DNA of 64,000 nt from Datisca glomerata (GCA_003255025.1 QANY01005285.1:633001-697000), one strand, 5' to 3'; positions 1 through 12,424 are shown, counted from the stretch's first letter. A program made the numbers and translations. Notes: a model not told the origin generated them from the sequence alone.

Positions 1-1302
1 ATTTTCTTTCCAATCAGAGTAATTATCCCCGGTAAGCATTGGAAAATGAGATGTATCAAAAGCAGTAGAAATAGCTACAAATAACTAAGGAATATACTTA
101 CATTAATACTATGAAAGCAAAACTTTATTCTAAATCAACCAATGTCAATTTAGTAGTAAATATAAATTCAATCCTTCATGTCGGTAGAGGTTGCAAAATG
201 CATGAATTTACTTTAACTTTATAATAAGACTTACAAATATGAAGCATCAAGAACAATACTACTCCATACCTATGGGCCTAGGAAAAGTATATTCTTTAAT
301 GCCAATTTACTACCTTATTCTAATTAAATCACAAACATAACAACCTCTTTGTAGGCCAAGTTATTATTCTCATTAATTAATTACAATATGGAATATGCCA
401 TAAAAATATATTCATAATTCCTCATGTGATTTCTAGTATGTCTTAAGATGTTGTGGCTACTCCTAAGTCATATAGAAATCACTAATTTATAATGATATCA
501 AATATCTCATTAATCTTTATGTTAAAATGCCATATAGTATTAAAAATAAAACTATCAATACAATTTTTGTCAACAAATGCATGGCTATAACATCCGAATC
601 GAATATGCTAAAATCATAATAACTGCTACATATCAAAGATCGATACTCAAATGTTCATAACTTTATATCAACCTTCAAACTATGAATGCTTGATATTTTA
701 GCATAACAAGAATCGTATATAGCTCTTACCACAAATTCCATGCATTAATAAATAAAACTAGCAATACACATATAAATACTATATGTTTCATATGTTTCAT
801 CTATTTCAGAATATGAAACTGTAATGACTATAAACAATGTAATTTAATCTAATAGAGATTAAACTCAAATAATTGTCGTGTACTGCAAAAATAAAACTAT
901 CAATGAACATATAATAATTTAGTCAGATCTAGAAAATGATGAATGCGGAAGCTAAGCAACAAAATCATCAAGAAAATTTATTTTCGTTGCTTTACTACTA
1001 ACCTAGACTAGATGCCATAACAAACATATAATCTTTAAGTCAAATGAATAAAAATCAAGTCATGCCATCAACACCACCTATCAACGTGCAAGTTATTTAA
1101 TAGGCAAAAGAGTATCATAAAAATTCTCTTGACATCAACGTGGGAAAAAAAGAGTCGGTCAAAAGTGAATCTTACTATATGCATAGCCATGGACGATTTG
1201 AATACTAATCAAAATCATGATGTTTCAACCACTCAAAAATTGATGAGTAACAGATACTTTATATTGATCAATATAACATGAAGGCAGGCTCTGACACCAT
1301 AA
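1..1302. other. AT-rich internal region of a minus-strand LTR element, no ORF
   Basis: No reading frame of useful length and no recognisable protein. It lies on the internal side of the LTR at 1303-1619, next to that LTR's primer site, so it is probably the leader or internal part of a retroelement running leftward out of the window. Whether the element is a short coding-free one (TRIM-like) or a longer one cannot be seen here. Confidence 0.4.
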
Positions 1303-1619
1303 TGTAAGAGATTTAAATATAATAATACTAACCTCCAGTCATAATTGATCAAGGAAAAAAAACAAATCACAAAGAATAATAGAGAGAATCTTCTAACCTA
1401 TGTTTAACTTAATAGCCCATACCTGATGGAATATACAAGTATGTATTTATAGACTAGGCTAGGGACCCTCATCTAAGAATTTGACATAATCACAACTTAC
1501 TCCCATCAATGAAATCTAGGTTGTCTCAATTACCTGATCTCTATTTTTAGTGGGCTATTTAGCTCTATCCCACTACTGTATGATAGTTATCTTCAGATTT
1601 ATCACTTTAAATCTTATCA
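1303..1619 (-). repeat. LTR (317 bp) with adjacent tRNA-Met primer site, minus orientation
   Basis: Read on the minus strand it starts TGATAAGATTTA and ends TAAATCTCTTACA, so it begins TG, ends CA and has imperfect inverted ends. A TATA box (TATAAATACATA, + positions about 1439-1450) lies mid-element, as expected for a U3 promoter. Two bases beyond the end comes TGGTGTCAGAGCC (minus strand, about 1287-1299), one base from the usual plant initiator tRNA-Met primer site. It is therefore read as the 5' LTR of an element extending left. Size and primer site fit a small Ty1/copia or TRIM element. Confidence 0.6.
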
Positions 1620-1632
1620 AAATATAATATTT

Positions 1633-1634
<2 letters not shown>

Positions 1635-1664
<30 letters not shown>
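1635..1664. repeat. (TA)n microsatellite
   Basis: Uninterrupted alternating AT run of about 30 bp just outside the LTR at 1303-1619. Confidence 0.95.
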
Positions 1665-1670
<6 letters not shown>

Positions 1671-2367
1671 ATTAAAAATAATGATAAGTGATATGTGTGT
1701 CACTTTAAATCTCCTAATGGAGATATGAAACTAACATGTACTAGATCTAAAAAGAAATCTTGTTTTTTTTTCTAGTTTACTTGATGCAAAGGGATATTGA
1801 CATATTACTCTAGTAGTGGAATTCTTAAAGTTTTGAAGGCTAAGGCGCGGCAGACGACTGCCGGCGGTGAGACGGACAACAGTGCTGATGGGCGGTGATT
1901 GGAGATCCTATCGGTGACAATTGTTGTCACGTTCTAGGAAAGTTTTCAACAAACCATGCAACCAACTCTATCACCTAAGTGTTTCATTAAAATCCAAACT
2001 CTTTTAATTATCCATTTAAAAATTGAAATTAATGTAATTTTAAAATTAATTATTAATTTTTTATTTTATGAAAATTAAAAATTAATAGATTGATTGAGTT
2101 TGACTTAAGTTTGACCATATCAAAGAAAGTGTTTATTTGACTAAATCAAAGTCAACTATATTAAATGAGATAATTATAGAAATTATTTTAATTAACAAAA
2201 ATAGTTTTTCTGATTAAAAAGGGTTTTATTCAAAGCTTGAAGAATATGAAGATGGACATCAAAAGGAAAATACAATATTAGAGAAATATGTATTCTTGAA
2301 GTCTGATTTGTAATTTTATTTGTTATGTCAAAAGTTGTAATTTAGAAGTACACAATAATCACTCGGT

Positions 2368-3324
2368 TAGCGGTGGCAACCGGGCTAGCCCGGCCTGGCT
2401 GGTTCACGGGCCGGGTAGGGCCTTCCAGGCGGTTTGCGGGCCGGACCATCAGAAATTTAGGGCGGTCTGGGATGAACAGCCGAACCGGCCAGGGCCGGTT
2501 TACTGACCGGACCTGGTTAAATAACCTGTCCAGCCCGTTTCCCCTCCCTTTAATGTGATTTAATTCTAAAAAATGTAACTGGGGAGAGTTGAACCTTGGT
2601 GAGAAATATATGAAGTGTAGAGAGTATCACTAAACTATATGGAAGTTATGTTACTTTCTTATGATTATTTTATTTTATTACTTTAAAATCACAATAGAAA
2701 ACTTGTAATAATAAGTAAAATAATTATTTTATTTATTAAATTCATAAACTAGTGATATTCATATTCACGTAAAATCTAAAAATATAATAAATAATTAATA
2801 ACTAATTTATAATTCATGTTCATTAATAGAAGAAAAAAATTAAGAATATCAAACCAATATTTTTTTAATATTTTCATGAATCCAATTTTTCATTGAATAA
2901 AATATTCATTTAAATGAAAATTATTATTTTTTATTTTATTAAATACGTTTATCTCAAAAGTATATTATTTGAAGTTTCGATAAAATGTGTTAAAAGACAA
3001 TAAGAAAATAATTGAAACAATTAATTTAACAAAAGTTGTCTTGGTCTATTGGTAGAGATTGTGATTTATAAGGAAAATGTCAAGGGTTCAAACTTCACTA
3101 CATTCATAATTGTTCAATTTTTTAGACACAAAAATGGATTCACGGGCCGGCCGGGCCATGGGTCTTGAAGGCAAGGCCCGTGATGGCTCGAACCTGGCCC
3201 GCAGGCCTTACCTGCCCGGTACTGTTCATGACCGGGCCGGGTCAGATTGTGGCGGGCCAGGTCAGATTGTGGCGGGCCGGTTCAGCCGGTTTAACGGGCC
3301 GAACCGGTCCAGTTGCCACCTCTA
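2368..3324. mobile_element. Non-autonomous hAT-like DNA transposon (957 bp) in the Copia-A leader
   Basis: Ends are inverted repeats: left TAGCGGTGGCAACCGG, right (reverse complement) TAGAGGTGGCAACTGG. The flanks are near-identical 8-bp duplications, CACTCGGT (2360-2367) and CACCCGAT (3325-3332). The matching site in Copia-B (45647-45654) has a single CACTCGGT with no insert, so the insertion is shown by a paralogous empty site. About 190 bp inside each end are GC-rich with many GGGCCGG/CCGGCCC units, the subterminal repeat style of hAT elements. The core is AT-rich and no transposase is encoded; short ORFs there are artefacts of the GC-rich ends. Confidence 0.9.
3030..3095 (+). other. tRNA-like / SINE-like box A and box B pair inside the hAT element
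   Basis: The stretch has a box-A-like segment (GGTCTATTGGTAGAG) and, about 35 bp downstream, a box-B-like segment (GGGTTCAAACT), the layout of a tRNA gene or the head of a plant SINE. It does not fold as an obvious complete tRNA. It may be a captured SINE or a chance resemblance. Confidence 0.3.
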
Positions 3325-4394
3325 CACCCGATCCGTTATTATTTTATTTAATTGTTAAATAATTATTTAATTATTATGTTTGATAACATGTCCACGTATT
3401 AGTCGATCACATGCCACATATGAAAATCTTACACAGTTTTATTTAATCATGTATCTCATCTGTAGAAACATAATTTATTAGGATTGTCCTAATATATTTA
3501 TATGTATTGTTTTATGAAATCAATTGCATGTAAACTGCTAGCTTTTAACTAGTTAAAACTTGGTAATCACACCACATTAAATGCTATAATATCCTTTAGG
3601 TTAACCGATTTTAGTAAAAACATTTTATTAAAGTTTGATGAATATAATTAATTAGTTAATCTAATTCACCTAATTATGACTTAGGCGTTTCAGAAAGTTA
3701 AATAAACTTAGACTAATGAGTTTGGATTAACTGATAATTAAATATTTATATGGTTATTATTTTAACTAGTAATTAATTTAGAATTAATTGATTAGTTAAA
3801 ATAAAAACATATTATCTTAAAATAGTGAGTGAGAGAAGGTTGACATGTCAATGTAACATATGATCTCCATCATTAGTACAACACCGTGAGGTGCAGTGAC
3901 GGCTTCGATATGGCTTTATTTTCATCCCCCTAACGAAGGTTTCGAGCTGTACCAATACCAAGGTTGGACTTCTGAAGAAGATAGGAGGAAGTGATGTAGT
4001 TTAGTTTTGACCAACCCTAAGGTAGCATATTCTAAATGAAGTCATAAAATCTGACATGATGGGTTACATCACAAAGTCACAATTAAACTTTCATGTAGAT
4101 AGTTGTGACTTGATCGAACAAGCGATACCTTATTGTTAAAAGAGAAAATATGAGATATTTTAAGTTTTAATTAATAAGTATGAGAATGTCTCATAGACAG
4201 TCTGAGGTTAATTTGACTGACCCTAAGGCAGCACATTAATTGTTGTGTTGTTTTATCATGAATAGTAAATGGTAAATTTATGTGTTTATTATTATTGCAT
4301 TCATGCATCACGTTTACTTTTTGAATTTTAGATATTTATCAATTATATTGAATCATATATGTATTAAATTTCAGTTATCAATATTATTTCTACC

Positions 4395-5302
4395 ATGGGC
4401 AACCCTGTAACTGTTTTACTTGCTCTTGAGAAATTGAATGGTGATAATTTCATATGTTGTAAATTAAATATGAACTTAATACTGATTTGTGAGAACCATA
4501 AGTTCGTTCTTACTAAGAAAAGTCCTGAGGAGCCTGCTGCTAACGCCCCTAAGAATGTTAAAGACAAATATGATGGTTGGATCATATCAAATAACAAGGT
4601 GAAGTGCTACATGCTTGTGTGCATGAATGATCTTCTGAGAACAAAGCATGAAAGAATGGAGACTGCCTATGAGATTATGAAATCTTTACAGGCAATGTTT
4701 GGTCAGCAGTCCAATCAAATTCATCATGAGGCCACTAGGAGCTATATGACAACTAAGATGAGGAAGGGTACTTTTGTTCGAGACATGTTTTAAACATGAT
4801 CAACATAATGAACGAGGTAGAAGTACATGGGGACACCATTGATGAGTGATCTCAAGTTAGCATCACACTAGAGTCACTCACACCAGCTTTTACGTTCACG
4901 ACCAACTATGTTATGAACAAGTTGCAATTCAACATGATCCAATTGTTGAATGAACTGTAGACTTTTGACTCACTCAACCTTAGAATGACCAAAAAAGGTG
5001 AGGTAAATGTTATCGAGAAAAATCCTTCTTTCAATATTGTTAAGAACAAGAAAAGGAAGAAGAACAATGGTAAAGACAAGAGTAAGAACAAAAGAGTAAA
5101 GAAAGCCAAGACATCGCCGAAAGCTAAGAAGAACAAGAAAGATAGCAACCCCAAAGGGAAGTGTTTCCACTGTGGGGTTGAAGGTCATTGGAAGAGAAAT
5201 TGTAACAAGTATCCCTCTGAGCTGAAAAAGAAAGGTAAATATGGTTTACTTGTACTTGAAGCTTGTTTAGTGAAATATGATTTGTCATCCTCGAGCCACT
5301 AA
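4395..5302 (+). pseudogene. Copia-A gag (capsid/nucleocapsid) remnant
   Basis: Capsid-type protein of a copia element. The first part (4395-4793) has the UBN2-like gag fold signature (LEKLNGDNF near the start; ETAYEIMKSLQAMFGQ near the end). The second part (4985-5302) is a lysine-rich stretch followed by a CCHC zinc knuckle, CFHCGVEGHWKRNC, with all four metal ligands present. A frameshift and stops separate the parts (4794-4984). Copia-B gag starts at an ATG whose Copia-A counterpart reads ATT, so translation here could only start four codons later. Not functional as it stands. Confidence 0.85.
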
Positions 5303-5324
5303 CTATGTATGTTCTTCTCTATAG

Positions 5325-7006
5325 ATGCTTGATTCATCAAGGGAGCTGGCTAATGGCGAGGTCATTTTGAGAGTTGGCAGTGATGCGCTCGTGTTAGCTA
5401 AAGCATCAGAGATAGTCCATTTACTTTTTGGATATAATTACTTAGTTTTGAATGATTTTTATTATATTCCTGGTTTTTCGAGAAATTTGATTTCTTTTTC
5501 ATTTTTGCAAGGACAGTTATTCAAAGTTTCTTTTATCAATAAAGAGTTTATAATTTCTAAGAATAGATTTGATATCTATCATGCTAAAATTATAAACGGA
5601 CTGTATATGCTTAAGCCGACTGAACACGCGTTAAGTAATTCTGAATTATTTAAAGTAGAAAAACCTAAAAGTAACAAACGACAAAGAGTTTACAATGATG
5701 ATAACACATATTTATAGCATCTTAGATTGTGACATATTAATCTAGATAGGTTAAACATGTTAACAAAGTATGGTGCTTTGGGAGAGCTAAAAATTGGAAC
5801 TCTTCCTATTTGTGAATCCTGTCTAGAGTGTAAAATGACCAAGAGACCTTTTACAGGAAAGGGCCAAAGAGCCAAGGAACCACTTGAGCTAGTACACAAT
5901 GATATCTATGGATCGATCAATGTACAAGCTAGAGGTGGGTATGAGTATTTTGTCACTTCAATTGACGACTATTCAAGATTGGATATAGTTACTTAATGCA
6001 TCGAAAGTCTAAAACTTTTGGAAAGTTTAAAGACTTCAAGGTTGAAGCTGAAAAGCAATTAGGTAAATCATTGAAAACTTTTCGATTCGATCGAGGTGGT
6101 GAATACTTGGATTTAGAATTCAAGGATTATTTGCTGGAGTGTGGAATTCTATCCCAACTCACAACACTTGGAAAATCACAGCAAAATGGTGTTGCAGAGA
6201 GGAGAAACCGAACCTTATTGGATATGGTTAGGTCGATGTTAATCCACCTTCAATTTTACTGATAAACAACACACCATAGAAATCACAGTTCCTGCAAATG
6301 AAACTCCAGTGCAACGTCGGAGTGGGAGGGTTGTGAGATAACCAGTTGGGAGAAGGAGAAATGGCAAGATGTCATGAACTATGAAATGGAATCTATGTAT
6401 TCTAATTTCGTCTGGGAACTTGTAGATCCACCTAAAGATGTCAGGCCCATTAGATGTAAATGGATCTTCAAGAAAAAAAGGTGCAGATGGGAAAGTAGAG
6501 ACTTTCAAGGCATGGTTAATAGCCAAGGGTTATACACAAAAGGAGGAAGTTGATTATGAAGAGACATTCTCCCCAGTGGCCATGCTAAAATCCATTTGCA
6601 TCTTTTTGTCCATAGTCGCTAGCTTTGACTATGAGATATGACAAATGGACGTCAAGACAAATTTTCTGAATGGCTCTCTTGAAGAAAGAATCAATATGAG
6701 ACAACCAGAAGGGTTCGTACAAAAGGGGCAAGGTAAGAAAGTATGCAAGTTACGTAAATCCATTTATGGATTAAAGTAAACATCTAGATCTTGGAATCTT
6801 ACATTTGATGAGATTATAAGGCCTTATGACTTCGAGCAAAATGTTGACGAAATCTGTGTTTATAAATACACCAAAAATAAGATAGTGATTTTCTTAGTTC
6901 TTTATGTTGATGATATTCTACTAATCGAGAATGATGTGGAAACTTTATAAAAGTAAAAAAGTGGTTATCTGAGAAATTTCAAATGAAATATTTGAGAGAA
7001 GCAAGC
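5325..7006 (+). pseudogene. Copia-A pol, part 1 (protease remnant, integrase, RT start)
   Basis: Several frame pieces of one polyprotein. 5325-5717 holds the protease/GAG-pre-integrase region; 5757-5996 the integrase start, with CESCLECK and the first catalytic Asp in the HNDIYG context; 5996-6245 the rest of the catalytic core, with DRGGEY (second Asp) and QQNGVAERRNRTLLDM (Glu). After a deletion at about 6243 the RT follows: WIFKKKRGADGK, then [19 protein letters not shown] and the RT active-site motif YVDD at about 6902-6913, which is intact. The frame breaks at an in-frame stop within the YGLKQ motif and at others. It ends abruptly at 7006, where the LTR array is inserted; it resumes at 24319. 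Confidence 0.88.
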
Positions 7007-7194
7007 TGTAACACCCAAAAAATGCCCCTTTTTAAAAATTTTAAAAAAATCAAACTTTAAAATAAATCAAACCTAATTAAACTATTTTTACAAAAATAAA
7101 TAATAATTCCTTTTTAAAATCAAATTTTAAAATCACATTGTCTTTTAAATCAATTTTATGAAAATGTCCATTTACAAAGGGTCGGGGTATTACA
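7007..7194 (-). repeat. LTR3 of the gag-only array, internally deleted to 188 bp
   Basis: On the + strand it begins TGTAACACCC like LTR2 and LTR1, then jumps directly to the last ~180 bp of those LTRs and ends GGGTCGGGGTATTACA. About 2.3 kb present in LTR2 is missing. Both LTR termini are retained, so this is an internal deletion and not a truncation. Confidence 0.85.
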
Positions 7195-8529
7195 TTCTCC
7201 CCTCGGTAAAATATTTCATCCTCGAAAGGAAGATGCCACATTTTTAAAACACTGGAAATACCTAAAAAGAATCCAAAACTCAACCAACGGTAAATCACAA
7301 AACACGAATGAAGAAAACAAAGTCAAGGTTCAATCAATACGAAGATTGAATGCCCAAGAGCAAAAAGTATACCTACAACAATTGCGGTATACTTCAACGG
7401 ACAATCCTTCAGATAGTGCCCAGTTTTCCCACACTTAAAGCAAGCATTAATCTTCTAATAACAATGTTCGACATGGATTTTGTTACAAATGACGCAAACA
7501 GGATGAGAATCTCTAACTTATTTTTTTGCATCTAGTTATTCAATATGGTCATCTTGAAGCTTCCTTTTCTCTTGCGACGAGCGATCATTCTGTGGTAGCT
7601 CTCTTAGTGGAAGATTCTGCTCTATTAACAACATTGCTTCAACCACCGCTACGTAAGTGGTATGCTTATGGAGTGTCACATAACCCTTTATCTTTATGAA
7701 GTCCCTTTTTAAACGTCTGAGCCTTCTTGATCTCGCTATCAACGTAAGGTGTGGCTAAATGAGATAATTCCACGAACCTCCTTTCATAATCAACAATAGT
7801 CATATTGCCACACACTAGCTTAAGAAATTCGGCCTCCTTACTTGTTCTGATAGTGATCAGAAAATACTTCTCGAAGAATAACTCCTTTTTCCTATGTCAT
7901 CGAATTATGCACAACATCATGAGTTCTTTATGCGAGCTACCACCATTTTTGAGCTACTAGTGTCAGCATAAAAGTTCCACAACCAACCTTTTGAGTCTCA
8001 GAATGCATCATAAACTGGAATATCTGCTCCAATCTCGCAATCCAATCGTCAACTAACAATGGATCGGACAAGAGACGGTTAAATTCGGGCGGGTTCATCC
8101 TCCAAAATGTGTGGATTAGTTGCACGTCGACCCCTGTCATCTATTGCAGTTGTTGTTGAGTTGGGTGAGCCGTCACTGTCTGCCTCAACAACTCCAAAAG
8201 TTCTTGAAACATTCCGATCATGGTTGCCCAAGGGTTCACAGCAGGATCGACCTGTGCGTGATTGTTGTTTCTCGTATGGGGGCCATTACTCTGCTACCCA
8301 CCAAAACTTCAAGACTTACCAAAAGCCTAATCTTATCATGTAAATATAACATAAACGTAATCAAACATGCCATAATGAAACTAAAGCACATCATACGGAT
8401 TCAAAAATTAAAACATACATATCATGCGTACCTGACTTGTAAGGTGATGGAGGAGCCGAGTGAGCGACATGCCATATTTTTAATTAAAAAAAGTCTACCG
8501 AATCTAAAACCATTGCTTTGATACCAAGC
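7195..8529 (-). pseudogene. Internal region 2 of the gag-only element: gag remnant
   Basis: On the minus strand: primer site TTGGTATCAAAGC beside the LTR (about 8517-8529), then gag from about 8140, with the N-terminal signature NPPEFNRLLSDPLLVDDW and an AQKWW motif (7937-8140). Further on is a DYERRFVELSHLA-like segment, and near the end (about 7398-7441) a complete CCHC knuckle, CFKCGKTGHYLKDC. Frames are broken several times. The polypurine tract GAGGGGAGAA follows at 7195-7205. There is no protease, RT or integrase between knuckle and LTR. Confidence 0.75.
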
Positions 8530-9239
8530 TGTAACACCCCGCTCCCTGAGGGTTAAACATACGTGTAATTTCACATATTTGAAGTCCCTAATTCGAAAGC
8601 AGCCCTAATTTTGCAAAAATTTCCAAATTGAAAATCTTAATTTACCCATGATAAAAAAACCTTGACCATAAATAGCGGAAATATTAAACTTATCCATTAT
8701 CAAAATCTTAATCCTTAAATAACAGAATTAAACTCTGAAAATAAGTCAAAACTTAAAATCCATAATTCATGAAGTTTTCACTCATCCTAATTCGTAGAAC
8801 ACCATAACGTAAAATAAACTACTTAAATAACTTGGTTAAGTAAAAAATATTTTCTTAAATTTTAAATCAAATCATAAACTGAAAACATAAATCCTTCTAA
8901 TCCAACTGGTTATGACAGTGTCCCACTTATGCTGCTCACCATCACCATCTGCATCATAAACAACTATGGGGAGATGAGCATTTTAAAATACTTAGTAAGC
9001 AAACTCACATAATAACATACATTCACATGTCATAAATGCAATCATGATGTAACATAATTGAACTTGACATATATCATAAATAAAATAAAGTAACGTATTT
9101 GATCATGACTTGGCTTAACATAGTACGTAGATAACACATGTCTCGAACAAAATCATATAAGAAACTTATTCATACCTTGTCTTCGCACATCCGTTAGTTA
9201 ACAACCTAATCAAAATTGATCACACGTTAACTGAAACAT

Positions 9240-9480
9240 ATCATGACGAATTGAGCGACAAAACAAATGACACTCATTAGGCGACGAAACAGATGACACA
9301 TTGGGTGACATAACATATGGCACTCATGATGATGGAAAATGTGAACAAATGACACCTCATGAGTGATGGAAAATATTTATAGATGACACCCAATGTATGA
9401 CCAAAACATAAATAGATGACACCCTATGCGTGACGAAAGTATGAACAGATTACACCCCATTCGTATAACAAAACCAAACA
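9240..9480. repeat. Degenerate ~30-36 bp tandem repeat within LTR2
   Basis: Repeats of the form GACGAAACAGATGACACC with spacers ending in ...ATTGGGYGA or ...ATGYGTGA, six to eight diverged units. The same block is in LTR1 at about 13200-13450, so it belongs to the LTR family. Confidence 0.7.
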
Positions 9481-10289
9481 TGAACAACTCTTATTTCTTT
9501 TTAAATAAGGGCCGTGCTTAGTTCATATCTTGCTTAATTTTCACTTTACTAAATTAACTTCATAACTTGCAGAGTCCAACGCATGATAATAATTGATCAT
9601 ATGATTCACAAGTAAACATATAATGCATACTAATGCATGTAACAAAATCAAACAAGATAACATACTAACATAAAATTATTCATACTCAAATATTTATCTC
9701 ATGATAATCAAATTAATAATTGAATAGTAAATAATTACCAAAGTGTTAACGGAATATAAACATTATTGAAAAATAGTTTAACAGATAATAAATATAAATG
9801 CATGATACCATTATAACATCAGAGTCACTTCATTATATAAGTCTACTTACACAAAACATATTTATGAACATAACATGGTTGTGGACAATTAAAATTGATG
9901 AGAATAACACATCTTACAAATTCACTTACCTGAACCAGAGGAATGAACTAAAATGACCTGGAATCTTAAAAAATAATATAATCACTAAATTGTTTTTAAA
10001 TAAATCAATATAAACACATTTTTAATATCATAAAATAAAATAGATTTAATTAAAACGACGCATACGGGTCTGAGCAAGGAAAAAAAAAGTATCGGGTCAG
10101 AAGTCAAATGGTAAGCTTCGGGTCAAACGATTCAGACCAGGATGACTCAAACCAACTCGATTCAATTTGGTCAAATTGGACCGGTTCAGATTGGCCCGAC
10201 TTAAACTGAATCGCTTTGGGTTGTATCAGTTCATGACAGAACCAACTGGGTCCCAAGACCTAGTTGCAGAACAACAAGAAAACAGAAGG

Positions 10290-10454
10290 AAATAGCAGGG
10301 GGAGCGGCGATAAAACAGAGGAGAATGGAGAGACCGAGAGAGTGCATCTATTAAGGAAAGAAAAATAGAGAAAAAGACAGAAAATGAAATAGAGGGGGAA
10401 GAAACAGAGATGAAAACGAATGAGGGAGAGACCGAGAGAACAAGGGCACAAGTT

Positions 10455-10486
<32 letters not shown>

Positions 10487-10640
10487 AGGTGGATAAGAGA
10501 AACAGAGAGAGGGAAGAAGACAGGAGAAGAAGTGATGGATCGAGAGAGATGAAAAGAGGGAGGGAGACGAAACAAGGAAGTGAGAGCAGAAAAAACAGAG
10601 AGGAAGAGAGAAAAGAAGGAAATTAAGAAAAGAAGGAGAA
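10290..10640. repeat. Purine-rich (GA/GGA) tract in LTR2
   Basis: Strong strand asymmetry: nearly all A and G on the + strand, including a pure (GA)n run at about 10456-10481. Its counterpart in LTR1 is at 23620-23935, where the (GA)n run is shorter. Sequences like this can form triplexes or act as GAGA-type promoter elements, but nothing here shows that directly. Confidence 0.85.
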
Positions 10641-11027
10641 TTACCAAAATTAAAGGTTTGTAGGCAGCCAAGGTCTAGATGGAGACCAACGAAGAAGGGT
10701 GAAAAAAAAGAGGAGAACATGGGCTGCGTTTTAAGAAAGAAAAACGAGAGTGAGGAAGAGGGAGTTGGAGAACAATTATATAATAATAGGTTAGGGAAGG
10801 CTTGTGTTTTCTTAGGACGTATAGACATGTTTGGTGTGAGTGATTTTTTAAAATTTATGTAAAAAATCCTTTTTAAAAATTAAAAAAAATTAAACTTCAA
10901 AAAAATCATACCTAATTAAAATATTTTTTCAAAAAATAATTCCTTTTTAAAATCAAAATTTAAAATCACATTATCTTTTAAATCAACTTTATGAAAATGG
11001 TCATTTACAAAGGGTCGGGGTATTACA

Positions 11028-11040
11028 TTCTCCCCTCCTT
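11028..11040 (-). promoter_or_regulatory. Polypurine tract of the gag-only element
   Basis: On the minus strand AAGGAGGGGAGAA abuts the LTR start TGTAATACCCCG. It is the expected second-strand primer site of an LTR retrotransposon and fixes the element's orientation. Confidence 0.85.
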
Positions 11041-12424
11041 AAAATATTTCGTCCTCGAAAGAAAGATGTCACATTTTTAAAAAAATGGAAATACCTAAAA
11101 AGAATTCGAAACTCAACCAACAGTAAAACACAAATGAAGAAAACAAAATCAAGGTTCAATCAATGCGAAGATTGAACGCCCAAGAGCAAGAAGTATGCCG
11201 ACAACAACTGCGGTTTAATCGCGAGCGTCCTAATGTGTCAAAGCGAAGGACTTTAAATTATTCTTATTGATTGTTGTACTATTGTTTTTACCTTGTTTGT
11301 TCAACGGACAATTCTTGAGATAGTACCTAGTTTTCCCACACTTAAAGCAAGCATTATTCTTCTGATAACACTGTCCGACGTGGCTTTTATTGCAAGTGAC
11401 ACAAACAGGATGAGAATCTCTAACTTGTTTCTTTGCATCTCGTTGTTCAATATGGTCATCCTGAAGCTTCCTTTTCTCTTGCGACGAGCGATCATTCTGT
11501 GGTATCTTTCTTGGTGGAAGATCATGTTCCATTAACAACGATGCTTCAACCACCGCTGTATAAGTGGTATGCTTGTGGAGTGACACTGAACCATTTATCT
11601 CTAGACGAAGTCTCCTTTCAAATGTCTGAGCCATCTTGATCTCGTTATCAGTAAAATGTGTGGCGAAGTGAGATAATTCCTCGAAATTCCTTTCATAATC
11701 AGCAACAATCATATTACCTTGCACCAGCCTAAGAAATTCGGCCTCCTTACTTGTCCTGACAGTGATCGAAAATTACTTCTCGAAGAACAACTCCTTAAAT
11801 TGCTCCAAAGTCATCGGATTATGCACAACATCATGAGTTCTTTGTGTCAGCTCCCACCATTTTTAAGCTACTTGTTCTAGCATAAAAGTTGCACAATCAA
11901 CATTTTGAATCTCAAACACATTATAAACTAGAATATCTACTCCAAACTCACAATCCAATCTTCAGCTAACAATGGATCAAACGAGAGATCATTAAATTCA
12001 GACGGGTTCAATCTCCTAAATGTGTGGATCATTTGCACGTTGACCTCTGTCATCTGTTGCAGTTGTTGTTGTTGAGCTGGGTGAGCCATCACTATCTGCC
12101 TCTACAATTCCAAAAACTGAAAAATTTTGATCATGGTTACTGGAGGGTTCGCAGTAGAATCGATCGGTGCGTGATTGTTGTATCTCGTAGGGGCCATTAC
12201 TCTGCTACCCATCAAAATTTTAAGACTTATGAAAAGCCTAATCTTATCGTGTAAATATAACATAAACGTAATCAAATATTCCATAATGAAACTAACGGAC
12301 ATCATACTGATTCAATAATTAAAACATATATATCATGCGTACTTGACTTGTAAGGTGATGGAGGAGCCGAGTGAGCGACATGCCATATTTTTCATTAAGA
12401 AAAGTCTACAGAATCTAAAACCAT
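11041..12424 (-). pseudogene. Internal region 1 of the gag-only element: gag remnant
   Basis: Gag protein of a Ty3/gypsy-type element. The best-preserved frame (11724 to 11230, 164 residues) covers the middle and C-terminal part: DYERNFEELSHFA, then a basic QEKRKLQDDHIEQRDAKKQ stretch, then CVTCNKSHVGQC and a knuckle. The knuckle reads CFKCGKTRYYLKNC: the metal-binding His is replaced by Tyr, while internal copy 2 keeps it. The N-terminal third (about 11730-12060) is frameshifted. No pol follows. It lies between LTR1 and LTR2 in the same orientation as internal copy 2. Confidence 0.8.

Larger units (their letters stand above)
8530..11027 (-). repeat. LTR2 of the gag-only array (2498 bp, complete)
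   Basis: Complete LTR with TGTAACACCC at its left end and GGGTATTACA at its right end (so TG...CA on the minus strand). It aligns throughout with LTR1 once the MULE in LTR1 is ignored. Its left part contains a degenerate tandem repeat (about 9240-9480), its right part a 350-bp purine-rich block. ORFs in the purine block are low-complexity artefacts. Confidence 0.85.

Noticed and set aside
2373..3362. Short + strand frames in the GC-rich ends of the first hAT element
   Set aside because: They translate subterminal GGGCCGG repeats and have no homology.
10226..10828. 200-codon minus-strand frame rich in Ser/Leu/Phe
   Set aside because: It lies wholly in the purine-rich LTR2 block; composition alone keeps it open and the LTR1 counterpart is broken.
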